Part shown: positions 12,401-21,219 of the stretch, piece by piece
How the letters are laid out: each line of letters opens with the position of its first letter
How positions within the stretch are numbered: position 1 is the stretch's first letter
NCBI GenBank assembly: GCA_000226015.1
Contig: JH152662.1
Span: 115,877 to 148,418 of the forward strand
DNA length: 32,542 bases
Direction: 5' to 3'
From: Mnemiopsis leidyi
Lineage: Eukaryota > Ctenophora > Tentaculata > Lobata > Bolinopsidae
Made by a program: the position numbers and the translations under genes
Notes under the pieces: generated by a model
The model's input: only the letters and a program-made list of their open reading frames with translations
Databases searched by the model: none
Told to the model about the DNA's origin: nothing

Positions 12401-15400
12401 TTTATTCGTCTTACTGGTACCAATTTCACAGTTAAAAGTTAATCACGGCCACCGTTAAGTGTTTCGTGAATTAAAAAGATTTTTTATAAATTTTCCGTAT
12501 AGATCGAAATTTAGTGACGTCACGAAATTTTATGACTTCACGCCACCAAATGACGCGAAAGATTTCCACGCCACCGCCGTTTGAGAAAAAAGAGGCGGCG
12601 TGTGAGGCTGTTTCTATAACAGCCAGCAAAGCTGGATTTCCTAGACGTTAAATGATTTATGAAGCCTAGCAACAAGTATGAGATGACGTTGCATTTACCG
12701 TTTACGCAGTTTGCAGATCTTTGATTGATCGAGATTATGGCATTGCAGATCTTTGATTGATCGAGATTATGACAATGGAGATCGCGGCTATTGCATTTGT
12801 AAAATGTTGGTTGAAAATTCCAACTTTTAGGGAAATTCTTGGAACAGGCAGCACATCGGTAATTGGCTCACCCTAAAAAAGATTTGTTGGATCCCGATAA
12901 TTCCAGCACATTCTCCTGTTTTGAAGAAGATATGTTCACTAAACTTAAAACAAGTTGAAAGGCATTTTTCAAACACAGTTTCATTTATTTTCAAATCCTA
13001 AATTCCACATTTTGAGGAACTTTGTAATTGACGCGGTATTTATTTTAAATATGGTCGATATTCATTATTCAAGTATTCATAAGTCTCATGGAAGACAAAA
13101 TCTCTTGGGTCACCAGTTCATTTGCTGTCTCTATTCGACATAAAACAGCCAGTTTAAGAAACTAGCCCACAACAGTTGTACCATTAGGCTTTGCTGAACT
13201 GCTCACGAACTGAAAATCGTCGGAGCGAGTCGTACCGACAATCGAACCAAAACCTTCCCACTCAAAAATTAAAGTTTATAATTGTGTGCCAGTTTGTTGT
13301 GATAGAAATGCAAAATAACTCGTAGCAACGTGATTTTTAGGATTTATCGCCACCATATCAATCGATATGTTCGACAACTCCTTTGCCTTAATCAGCTGAT
13401 CTTTTTCAGACTGATCTATTTGACGGGTCAGGTGTAAGCTTATAACAAGTCAATAATAAGTTTAGACTCAAGATTTTCAAAGAATCCTGCAATGAAAAGA
13501 ATCCTCAACAATCTCCATCAGGCGACTAGGCATCAAGAAAATGTTATTAACATAGATAAACGTATTAAACACTCAACTTCGTAGGACCAATTAGCCTCCA
13601 ATACCAGGAATTCGCAGCCCGGTAGTATGAGCAATTACAAATCTATATGAAGAGAATAGAAAATTCCATCCAAAGAAGTAGACATACAATCAAATAAAGA
13701 AGTTCCAACCGGCTCCCACCACCTTTAAAAAGCCGGACTAGCTTCCGGTCCTCTCCCCCACTCAAGATGTTGGTTCAAGTGTTAGCAGCAACGCTCCTCT
13801 CCGTGGTCCTATCCTGCCAGAACATGCGGCTGGTAGCTGAGGATGGCAGCGTCGTGGTAGGACGAACTTTGGAGTTCAGCGAACTGCCAGTGGAGGACGC
13901 AGGAAACCGTCTGGTAACCGAACCAGCAGGGACTACTCACGTCATGCCTAAACTTCCTAACTGCAGGAAACCGTTCGAGTTTGTGAGCGAACACAAAGTG
14001 GCTAGGTTCAGGGTCTGGTTTGACGGCACCTGGGCTAACACGACCCTGGGACCCTGGGAGGAATGAACGACGCAGGACTATCCGCCAGCACCCTCTACTT
14101 TACTGGCTACGCCAAATTCAAGGACCCCAGCAAGATATCGGGGAATAAGTGCGACTCACCTGCAGTTCCCCAGACCAAGCTGGCGACATACGTCTTGTCT
14201 AAATACAGCTCCGTAAGAGACATTAAGATGGACCTGAAGAGCCGGGACTTCCCGACAGTCTGGGACCAGGCAGACCTCGGTAATCCCACAGTCCCAGTTC
14301 ACTTCGCCTTCCACGACACTTCCGGCAAGGGAATCGTGCTGGAGTACACCAAGAAGGAAGGGATGACATTCTACGACAACACAGTGGGTGCCATGACCAA
14401 CTCCCCCGACTACGCGTGGCACATGGAGAACCTGAGGAACTACCCTCACGTCCAGCGTGACGAGTGGAAGGGATACAAATACTCCCATTTGGGTAGGAAC
14501 TACAACCAATATCCCCAGTGGACTGGGACGGGCTTCACCGGCATCCCTGGAGACTACAGCTCCCCCAGCAGGTTCATCAAGGCAGCCACCCTGGTATCAC
14601 ACAATAGCAATATAGCAAACGTGGATAACGCCGTCAACAGGATGTTCCATATGCTCAACGCCGCCGACATCCCCAAAGGAATCATCTCGGCTGGAGTACA
14701 CGAGAACTTCGACGGGGAGATGGTGGAACTGACGGACTACACCTGGTGGATGGGAGTGTACGATCTGAGCCGGAAGTGTGTCTACTTCCGGGGTTACCTC
14801 GACCTCTCCGTCAAGAAGGTCTGTCTCGACAACATCCCGGAGCAACCCTCGCAGGTAAACGTGGATGCGAATCTCATGAACGGTGTGCGAGATGTTACGG
14901 GAGAGTTGAGTCAACTCGTGGAAGGGTAAAATAGGAGATCTGACTGATTTGTGATGAAGTTATAACCTGTAAATGTGCAACTTGATTGTTGTTACCTTCA
15001 ATGTAATAAAAGTATGATATTTTGCGATTTAATGTTTTCGATGAATAGATGAGTCAATTTACATATGTTAGTTGTTTGTGTTAGTTGTTTATGTATGTAA
15101 CTTGTTGTATTTAGCATTTTAAGAGTTTCTCACAAATTTTATTTCCACATAATGATATTTCTTGTCTAACATCTTGAAAGCTATAAACTATAGCAAAATC
15201 ATGGTCTCAGTTATGGGATAAACAGAAAATATATCATATTGATTGTGAACATTGAGCGGTTGAATCATACTTGCTAAATAAATATACAAAATATATATGA
15301 ACATTGCAGCTGCACACCCGTGGCAAGCAATTATCTACAAAACCGTACATATGACAGTATGACAATACATGCAGTCACATTGATGTTTTTGTCAATAGTA

Positions 15401-17882
15401 TTTGTCCTTTGCCATACTGCTTTTATAACCATGCACCAATGACGGAACACTGTTTAAACGGATTAGCTCATATACTCTATTAACGTGCGACCCTTCCGTT
15501 TCATAATTCTGACCCCTACACATCGATACGAATATCATCGTCCTGAAAGCGCGAGAAAGTGGCAAACTAACCTGAGACATTTTTGACACTGTCTTGAGGA
15601 GAGCAGACACGATGGAGTTATTAGAGACCTGCTTGCCAAACGTAGATACTATCCCATAAAGACCTTCCGCTAGTTCACACAGACTTCTAGCTTCTTCCTT
15701 TGTTTCTGAGATAGTATCAGGATTAGCTAGTTACGTTAAACTCCAGTACATTACACGTACAATGATAGGTATTGACAAGCCGTGCAGTTAAAATATTTAA
15801 ACTACAAGACAGTAGATAAAGACTTACTAGTAGATGAAGCTACAGCCAGAATAAGGTGAGGAGCAAGCTTGTTTAGGTAGTTCCGTACTTCTGACTCCTC
15901 CCCCAACAATTTAGTCACCTGATCCAATGTTGCTGTTATTCCTTAGTTACCGGTAATCAGCCAACGTCTTACTTTCTTACAACGTCTTACTTTCAATTTT
16001 TACCTTAAATTTAAAATCAGATCACTCCTAATTTCAAGATCCTTGACATGATGGTTTACGGGACAATATTAAGGAGAGGCGAGACCACGTAAATAACGTC
16101 GACCACAAACAGGAGCACCTTCACCTAACAGCCTACCATTAAAATTACCGTGCACATTTTGATTAAAATTCGTTTGTAAGTAAATAGCTAGAAGCTAGCG
16201 CTGTTGAAAACCTAAGAAGTAAGACGAGCAGAACAATGGAACAAGGTATCAGGTTAGAATAACAGCTTAAGTTAGGATAACTGCTATAGATAACTAAACT
16301 TGGAGATAGCGAGTTAAAAACTTGGGCTATCTTCTCCGTCCGATAATTTTACGTAACTACTTAGTTCCACAATAGCGTTTTCATTTCCAGGAAGTCAGTA
16401 TTACCATGCAAAATTTACGTCGCTTGTGACGCATTACTTCTCTTCGACGTTAAATGAGTAAATGAGAAGCAGCTCGAGAAAGGAATGATGAGCATGTCCA
16501 GCCCATGTAGGATTGTTTTCATTAACCCTAGATACATGATAATAAGTACCGAGAACACTCACGCACACATTACTGTTCACCGTTCTCACAACATTTACTG
16601 CTTATAGCGGCCTGCAAACTCGCACACACAAGTATCATGTAGTTGAGTAATTAAGTTCTCAACTTTTAAATTGGATTACTTCGCTGTATGTGTATCAGGC
16701 GGCATCATATCGTTGTTTTGATTCTCTTTATCTACGTTTTCTTTCCTTACAGCACGCCTTAAAGTTCATACTTACTAGAGAATTCCTGATCTGTGTACCG
16801 ATGTACAGTACGACCAGGTGTCCAGTTATTACGATAACGAATTTGTTTGAAAATATACATAAAAGTTGTGTATTGTGTAATTTAACACTATGATACAAAT
16901 TAGGTACGCTTAGATTCTCAATCGTGATCGTTACCTGAGCTTCATGCTATTCCATAAAAACTTTACAACATAAAAGAAAAACAGTACGACGGACCACGTG
17001 ACAGATCACATCACAAACTAGAACAAGAGTGGGGCTGAAATAATTGATTTGAGACTTACTTGTAGGGCTATCTCATTAAGCACCACTACATTATCTCCCG
17101 TCTTCACACAGTCCAGCACATACTTCAGCAGCTGTACCCCCAGGTACCGGAAAGCAGGCGCATACTTTGAATCTTTGTCGTACTTCGAGAGCTTTTGCTG
17201 AAAATGATTGTTTGATATTTTGTTAGATTTCAAGTTTCTGGAAGTGTCTACAACTCATGAGTTTGTTTTAATAATGGAGTTTGATCATCATGTAGCATAC
17301 CGAAGTTGGATATTTAGAACAAACGAGCTGATATTTGTGTCTGGCTGTAAGTAGACATACAGTTCACGATCAATCAGTGCCGTCTGCATGTTTTCGGTTT
17401 GATAATATGGGAAAATTAGTGCCAGACGGCTAGTTAGTGTAGACAAACTGTTTTCCGTTTGTTTTCAAATAAACCTAATTTTTTGTGTAAAACGATTTCT
17501 GGAATTTTTTATATCAATTGATATTCTAGCATTTTGATTAAATTTTAAGTGTCCTGACTCAATGAAAAATTAGAGCACATCTAGAAGTAAAAGCAGACAT
17601 TCAACTTATCTTCCCGTACATTCAGCATAGGTACTTTAAGAATTAACAATTTACAGTCCGAGAAATTAGTCTCCAGAACAGCGAAATGTGAGACTGTAAC
17701 CCTTGGCATGCAGGCTGTGGAATTTCAAACCGGTGCAGTATGACTCATTGTGTAACGTAATGCGATTTTTTCTCCGTAACCCAGTACTTTTTAGTTTAAC
17801 TCACTTGAACGTATTTGAGTTTCTCTTTTGCTTCAAGTTCTTCGAGTTCAGACTTCACAACATCCCATTTCAGGCTGCCCAT
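1545..17882 (-). CDS. ESPL1: Separase (ESPL1-type cohesin protease), 19 coding exons
   Basis: Peptidase family C50 protease that cleaves cohesin at anaphase onset. Exons in transcript order: 17805-17882, 17060-17197, 15828-15918, 15572-15705, 11589-11725, 11301-11383, 10881-11051, 6723-6939, 6415-6540, 5556-6029, 4565-5436, 4081-4385, 3732-3841, 3283-3448, 2993-3164, 2708-2808, 2359-2584, 1947-2121, 1545-1698. All join in phase, giving 1309 residues, between the short fly and the ~2100-residue human forms. The N-terminal two thirds is helical, repeat-like and poorly conserved, so its assignment rests on phase and open frame. A Lys/Arg-rich, probably disordered stretch ends exon 4565-5436. The start is ATG 17882, and the first exon has no in-frame rival. 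The acceptor of exon 3732-3841 and the possible extra exon at 6184-6307 are the weakest points. Two plus-strand genes lie inside introns. Confidence 0.9.
1834..1936. mobile_element. 5'-truncated retrocopy with 12-bp target-site duplication
   Basis: The direct repeat AAGAAATCACAG at 1834-1845 and 1925-1936 flanks a 79-nt insert. The 3' end of the insert (1889-1924, plus AAG) is shared almost base for base with 19844-19883, where a shorter insert has its own 12-bp duplication. A common 3' end, variable 5' truncation and long target-site duplications are typical of LINE-mediated insertion. It lies in the last intron of separase. Confidence 0.7.
6184..6307 (-). other. Candidate alternative (poison) exon of separase
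   Basis: The reading frame is open for 41 codons between a good acceptor (ATTTCAG, 6308 side) and a good donor (AAG/GTAAAC). The 124-nt length is not a multiple of three. The flanking exons 6415-6540 and 5556-6029 already join in frame without it, so inclusion would shift the frame and end the protein early. A weaker donor (exon 6218-6307, 90 nt) would keep the frame. It could also be a chance open stretch. Confidence 0.4.
6940..8502. other. Separase intron, upstream of nested lectin-like gene
   Basis: I see no supported gene. Open frames here are short and lack motifs. A possible TATA-like CATAAATA (8424-8431) and an acceptor-like TTTTCAG (about 8460-8466) precede the nested gene that starts at 8503. 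Confidence 0.5.
8503..9133 (+). CDS. Small secreted protein, H-type lectin-like, nested in separase intron
   Basis: Three exons (8503-8590, 8733-8884, 8984-9133) join in phase to 129 residues. Residues 1-18 form a clear signal peptide (MMKTLAVLSLLFAAAFAV), then a Cys-containing linker (NCYKTCQG). The rest looks like an all-beta domain. FSSPPVIHAMLHG, LTATGFSLNI and the terminal WEVLWTASGYGC resemble the strand pattern of H-type lectins (PPVV..SL, NVT..GF, V.W.A). Four cysteines after the signal peptide could form two disulfides. A variant poly(A) signal ATTAAA lies at 9157-9162. The gene runs antisense inside a separase intron. The acceptor of exon 2 has a weak pyrimidine tract. The lectin call is an inference from the pattern, and no sugar-binding residues were identified. 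Confidence 0.75.
9808..9853 (+). repeat. GAAGCAAC dispersed repeat, copy 1
   Basis: TGGCCGAC, then TATACGGCTTATGAAGCAAC and CATATG, matches 10288-10335 (TGGCCGCA, CATACGACTTGTGAAGCAAC, ATATACA) with scattered differences. A shorter relative (GCGAAGCAACGTATAC) lies near 10640. The two longer copies flank the SINE-like element. Confidence 0.55.
9870..10145 (+). mobile_element. Probable tRNA-derived SINE
   Basis: The 5' part resembles a tRNA gene. GTCTGTCTTCTAATCGAAGG (9901-9920) looks like the anticodon arm of tRNA-Arg(TCT). GATCGATTCC (9928-9937) matches the RNA polymerase III box B. A poor A-box-like TTGGCGAAAAAT lies upstream. A tRNA-unrelated body follows, including CCACTCAGCC-type sequence, to about 10145. 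The acceptor stem does not pair, so it is not a working tRNA gene. Boundaries are approximate. Confidence 0.5.
10288..10335 (+). repeat. GAAGCAAC dispersed repeat, copy 2
   Basis: Second copy of the repeat at 9808-9853, in the same orientation, downstream of the SINE-like element. Confidence 0.5.
11726..13723. other. Separase intron upstream of the nested acylase gene
   Basis: I see no gene. The stretch holds a 32-bp tandem duplication (12711-12771) and two GC-rich patches around 12220-12290 and 12530-12600 that share CCACGCC/GCCGCC-type words and GACGTCACG. These suggest a decayed repeat but cannot be assigned. Confidence 0.5.
12711..12771. repeat. Tandem duplication, 32-bp unit
   Basis: TTGCAGATCTTTGATTGATC and the following GAGATTATG occur at 12711-12739 and again, identical over 29 bases, at 12743-12771. 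The lack of divergence suggests a recent slippage or duplication. Confidence 0.9.
13724..13732 (+). promoter_or_regulatory. TATA-like box of the nested acylase gene
   Basis: TTTAAAAAG lies 35-43 bases before the ATG at 13767. A start site about 30 bases downstream would leave a leader of roughly 10 nt. The last leader bases, CTCCCCCACTCAAG, also resemble a splice acceptor, so a trans-spliced or spliced leader cannot be excluded. Confidence 0.5.
13767..14929 (+). CDS. Choloylglycine hydrolase / penicillin V acylase-like Ntn amidase, one-base frame break
   Basis: Secreted or lysosomal amide hydrolase of the PF02275 Ntn family. Residues 1-16 are a signal peptide. Cleavage exposes Cys17, the expected N-terminal nucleophile. 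Other family signatures are GRTLEF (Arg33, 16 residues after Cys as in bile salt hydrolases, with Glu36 where they have Asp), GMNDAGLS, YDNTVGAMTNSPDYAWH and GDYSSPSRF. The body is intronless and GC-richer than its surroundings, and it lies antisense inside a separase intron. The frame from 13767 stops at TGA 14064-14066, and the rest reads from 14060 in another frame (14063-14929). Family conservation continues across the break, so a single missing base near 14057-14062 is the simplest explanation: a real pseudogenising indel or an assembly error. The intronless, bacterial-type sequence suggests horizontal origin, but animal homologues were not checked. Confidence 0.85.
15005..15010 (+). terminator. 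Poly(A) signal of the nested acylase gene
   Basis: A canonical AATAAA lies 76 bases after the stop codon at 14929. It supports a eukaryotic transcript for this gene rather than bacterial contamination. Confidence 0.75.
15011..15571. other. Separase intron, no gene seen
   Basis: AT-rich intron with short imperfect GTTAGTTGTTT-type repeats around 15067-15110. The minus-strand frame reaching 15610 belongs to the separase exon at 15572-15705 and is not a separate gene. Confidence 0.5.
15919..17059. other. Separase intron, no gene seen
   Basis: A long intron with no supported coding sequence. It contains a small direct duplication of CAACGTCTTACTTTC at 15962-15976 and 15980-15994. Confidence 0.55.
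17198..17804. other. First separase intron, no gene seen
   Basis: AT-rich first coding intron of separase. It contains no motif or long frame that I can support. Confidence 0.5.
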
Positions 17883-18038
17883 GTTATGATAATTCAGAAA
17901 ACATCCTATAAAACATGTCAACTTTAACTGCGATGTAATCTGAAAGTGAAATAAGGAAAATAAGTCAACCAAGACTCTTCCAAACTCTATGATAAAAAAC
18001 AGACAATCTCAGTATAAACCTTAATCAGCCTAACAAAA
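17883..18038. promoter_or_regulatory. Shared divergent promoter region, separase / micropeptide
   Basis: Only 156 bases separate the separase ATG (minus) from the micropeptide ATG (plus), so both genes must share this region or parts of it. A weak TATA-like run, TATGATAAAAAAC, lies at about 17988-18000 on the plus strand. No CpG-rich stretch is seen. Confidence 0.45.
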
Positions 18039-18218
18039 ATGGGAGAAGATGATCTAATCTACGTTTATATCGGTGTGGTATGTGCGCTATTTGGAGGACT
18101 GTTGGTCTATATCTGTGTGTGTTGTACAGGGTGCTGCTTGTGTGGAACTCCGAGATATCGGGACAACGCTCAACTTGTTGTCAACGGCAGAAAACCGGAG
18201 TTTCAACTCATCGTCTAG
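18039..18218 (+). CDS. 59-residue single-pass membrane micropeptide, cysteine-rich
   Basis: A short frame in good Kozak context (ACAAAAATGG) encodes an acidic N-terminus (MGEDD), one hydrophobic segment (about residues 6-25), and a cysteine cluster at the membrane edge (Cys26, 28, 29, 32, 33, 35). A polar tail with RYRDNAQLVVNGRKPEFQL follows, ending at TAG. The cluster beside a membrane helix suggests palmitoylation or metal binding, and the small acidic side is probably extracellular or lumenal. I recognise no family. It stands head-to-head with separase and the sequence shows no intron. That a non-random membrane design fills the frame argues for a real gene, but it could also be one exon of a larger gene. 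Confidence 0.6.
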   Translation: MGEDDLIYVYIGVVCALFGGLLVYICVCCTGCCLCGTPRYRDNAQLVVNGRKPEFQLIV

Positions 18219-18326
18219 AGTCTGACTAGCCATCAGATAGAGTCTAACTCACCATTAGATAGAGTCTAACTCACCATTAAATAGAGTATAACTAACCATT
18301 AAATAGAGTCTACCAAGCCATCAGAT
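18217..18326. repeat. Five-copy tandem repeat, 22-bp unit
   Basis: Units start AGAGTCTAACTCACCATTA at 18217, 18239, 18261, 18283 and 18305. The middle copies are nearly identical and the outer ones diverged. The array begins inside the stop codon of the micropeptide, so it would form the start of its 3'UTR. Confidence 0.95.
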
Positions 18327-19161
18327 ATGACTTACTTTTAGAGCAGTTCCTCATCGTTGAAGAAAATCCGTTCTGTATGCCCAAGGTACGTTGAGCAATG
18401 ACGTGTTTGACAACATAAATAGCACTTATGGAAATTGTGAGAGATTGATGAGGCAGTCCAAATTGCGACCGTCAGTCATCGTTAAAAATATCTAAACGTG
18501 GTTAACTTTAAGCAGCATGGTCGGGCGATGTTGATTTTCAGGCACGGACACAAGCGTTTTTAAACTTTACAGCTACATTTTTACATTTTTTTACAAATTA
18601 TCAATCAGATTATGTATGATCATGAATATGATATTTTCAATCTTCTCAATTTTATATAAAGTGTCTTATTCAAATCTTATGTATTGTCCGGAATCTGTCA
18701 AGAGACATACTTCATATCTCTTCAGAAGTTATATCCCCATATAATTCGCAGCCAAAATGTCAATCAATTATGAACTATCACATTTCTTCGATATTTTCAT
18801 GATTAATCCAGAATCAGGTTTCAGAATGCAGACACGGCTACCTTTTACTTATTTAATGAGTAAAAACTAGAAAGTAGTACTAAAATTTAGGATGAAATTT
18901 GGGCAGCATATTATCCAATATCCATAGAATTGTATCACTTTACTTATTTTTAAAATCATTTGAAGTGAATCGATAGTTCATAGAACCGTAAAATGTACTT
19001 GTACGTAACATTAAAAAGCGATACAGACAATGAATAAAATTCTAGCACACGTGAACAAATTAACCGTAACAAACACAACCGTGTACCGAAACAGCTCTTT
19101 AACAAGTTATACCACGGTAATTACTTCACAAGTTGCACCCAGCACCAGGGCCGAAATGGCC
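18327..19161. other. Intergenic, no gene seen
   Basis: AT-rich DNA between the micropeptide gene (plus) and the end of NAXE (minus), which converge here. It should hold both 3'UTRs, but no clear poly(A) signal or coding frame was identified. Confidence 0.5.
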
Positions 19162-21038
19162 TCATATTAGGACAATCTGGTCAGATCCGGGATATTCCGG
19201 CAAGTTAAGGGAGTACTTCTGAGCGAGAGCTGGAGGTACAAACCTGCCTCCCAACCAGTGATGTCGACCTCGGAACTGTTTAGCACAAAGTTTGGGAGCT
19301 GTTAGAGATATCAGCACGTCAGGTTGTATCCCGTTCGGAGAGCCTTCTTCTACCTCCCAGCCTGAGTACGGGTTCTAAAAGTAAATCAGACTAGCTATTA
19401 CAGTGGCTGTGTAATATTTATTGATAAAAGATAATAAGCTACGAACGAAATTCGGCGTTTGGATACAAGTTTATGCAAGTTAAACCAAAAAATGAGTATT
19501 AATTGAGAAAATGACCTGATGGAACGTCTACACTGGCAATAGGGACAGTTGTGTTGACTAGGGCTGGGATAATGGTATCGAAAGGAGCTCGAATATTGTT
19601 GGCACCCCTGAAGCTGAAACCGAACACTGCATCAACAATACAAGTGTAAGTTGAGAGGTCGGAGGGTAGAGAGGGAGAGACGGGGACACCCATAGCTTTT
19701 ACCTGATGTGTTGCATGCAATTATTGGTCAGTTCCCAATGATCTTTATTGGTCAGTTTATTGGTCAGTTTACAATGATCTCTATGTTCGGGTAATCACTC
19801 TAGGTAATGAGCAATAATGCATAAAATCTAATAAAGCAAAATCAAAACTCGTATCTATTTATGTCTATCAACCCCCCTACAAGTTCTAATAAAGCATCTC
19901 ATCTACACTTGCATGGCAAGAACTTTGACTGTATCAACCAGATAATTGCCATACTATTTCACGCACTCTAGCGAGCCCTAAAAGATATCTCCCGCCCAAA
20001 CCACTTCAAACTTCTAGCTTAATTTTAAACCTGATGGAGGAGAGAAGGGAAGGGATGTTTGTTTGGCTGCTTTGGGTACACGACGGTAGGATTGTAGTTA
20101 AAGAGGGCCAGATGTCGAGCTGCCACCAGCCCATCTCCTCCATTGTTACCCGGCCCACATACAACTAGCACTTCGCCACGGTCTGGGTAGGACTTTTCTA
20201 CTGCTTTAGCTACTGCTAGTCCTGCAATGAACTATGACTAAGGATTTACTAGAGTTGCTACGGTCAACTCCAGGAATAGAGATATTGAGAGTATTGGACG
20301 TAGTTCTGAGACTATATGTTAGAGGAGGGAAATGGGAAGATAAGAGTTGAGCAACAGGAGCAGGAATGTTAAGAGATTAACTGAGCAAGAAGAAACAAGG
20401 AGACTTGAGACAGAGGAGGAAGAATTAAAACTAGAAAATGAATGAGGTTTCAAGAGGACAATCAAGACACGAGAAGATTAAAGGACGGAATCAAGACAAA
20501 GTCACGAAAAAAGGAAAGACAAGAGAAGGGTTGACTCAGTAGACACAGGCGAAGACAGGACAGTGGAAGAGGAAAAGAAAACAGATTTCAAGAATCAGAG
20601 AAAGAAGAACTGGACAGAGAGGAGACACGAAGGATGATCGCTTGTTTTCGATTGAATTTTTGTAATTTTGTTTGCTTTTTAATTCGATAGTTTGTAGCAA
20701 TAAATTATTAAATTTTCAAAATGTTTCGTATAAATTTCTACTTCAAAAGTTGGCCGCGTGACTCTGGCTAGAATTAGAGCCTTTCAGCAGAATTGTGGAG
20801 TGATTTGAAATGCATAGGTCAATGTACCTGCCAGTTCCATGAGCTGGTCGATAGAGAACTTGTACTCATCAAATAGCTCGATGTCAATATTCTGGGCCTG
20901 CTCCTGACCCAGATATGTAACGTTACTCATACTCCGAGTTGCTAAGTGACTAAAGGACCGATATTGAGTTCTCAAGATATAGGATACAAGGGCAGCAACC
21001 ATGAACAGGCACGTGCCGTGCGTTCTAAACCATACCAT
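19162..21038 (-). CDS. NAXE: NAD(P)H-hydrate epimerase (YjeF N-terminal domain)
   Basis: Epimerises the R form of damaged NADHX/NADPHX so that the dehydratase NAXD can repair it, usually in mitochondria. Four exons (20828-21038, 20031-20221, 19516-19702, 19162-19361) join in phase to 262 residues, against about 288 in human. Signatures are [28 protein letters not shown] (start of the YjeF-N fold), the nucleotide-binding loop GPGNNGGDG (exon 2), [11 protein letters not shown] and [14 protein letters not shown] across the exon 3/4 junction, and [14 protein letters not shown]. Residues 1-36 are hydrophobic and Arg-rich, which fits mitochondrial import. Start ATG 21038 is the in-frame choice, since nearby ATGs at 21042 and 21033 lead to early stops. 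Intron 1 carries a long purine-rich tract. The start lies only 181 bp after the RPS21 stop, on the same strand. Confidence 0.93.
19723..19769. repeat. Short repeat ATTGGTCAGTT, three copies
   Basis: ATTGGTCAGTT starts at 19723, 19747 and 19759, and CAATGATCT follows two of the copies. It looks like a local duplication in NAXE intron 2. Confidence 0.85.
19827..19896. mobile_element. 46-nt retrocopy with 12-bp target-site duplication
   Basis: TCTAATAAAGCA at 19827-19838 is repeated exactly at 19885-19896 and flanks a 46-nt insert. The insert matches 1889-1927 along ACTCGTATCTATTTATGTC and TATCAACCCCC, with one extra C here. It is shorter at its 5' end than the other copy. It lies in NAXE intron 2. 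Confidence 0.75.
20326..20640. repeat. Purine-rich tract (about 300 bp) in NAXE intron 1
   Basis: The plus strand is dominated by A and G in GAGGA, AAGAAG and GACAAGA-like words for about 300 bases, so the NAXE pre-mRNA is pyrimidine-rich here. It is not a perfect microsatellite. It may be a degenerate simple repeat able to form triplex DNA, or an extended splicing-factor landing site. Confidence 0.75.
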
Positions 21039-21088
21039 ACATACCTAGTGCAGTTATCGGATTAGATCAACGTCACAATTAGACCAAC

Positions 21089-21094
21089 TTTATT
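21089..21094 (-). terminator. Poly(A) signal of RPS21
   Basis: AATAAA on the minus strand lies 126 bases after the RPS21 stop and only 51 bases before the NAXE ATG. Confidence 0.7.
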
Positions 21095-21219
21095 GACATT
21101 TACACGAAACATTTTGAACGAAGAAATGAGACAAAAGTTTTAAATAGGGTAAAAATTATATTATTAGATTCAGTTCTCAAGTCCGGGATAGAGGTTGGAC
21201 GTGACTACAGTCATTATCT

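Noticed and set aside
14046-14066. Programmed -1 ribosomal frameshift
   Set aside because: No X XXY YYZ heptamer precedes the stop and no obvious downstream pseudoknot was seen.
13767-14929. Bacterial contamination or a two-gene bacterial operon (GGAGGA before the overlapping ATGA)
   Set aside because: The gene lies between in-phase exons of one separase gene and has a TATA-like box and AATAAA. Both halves belong to one enzyme domain, so the Shine-Dalgarno-like bases and overlap are a by-product of the frame break.
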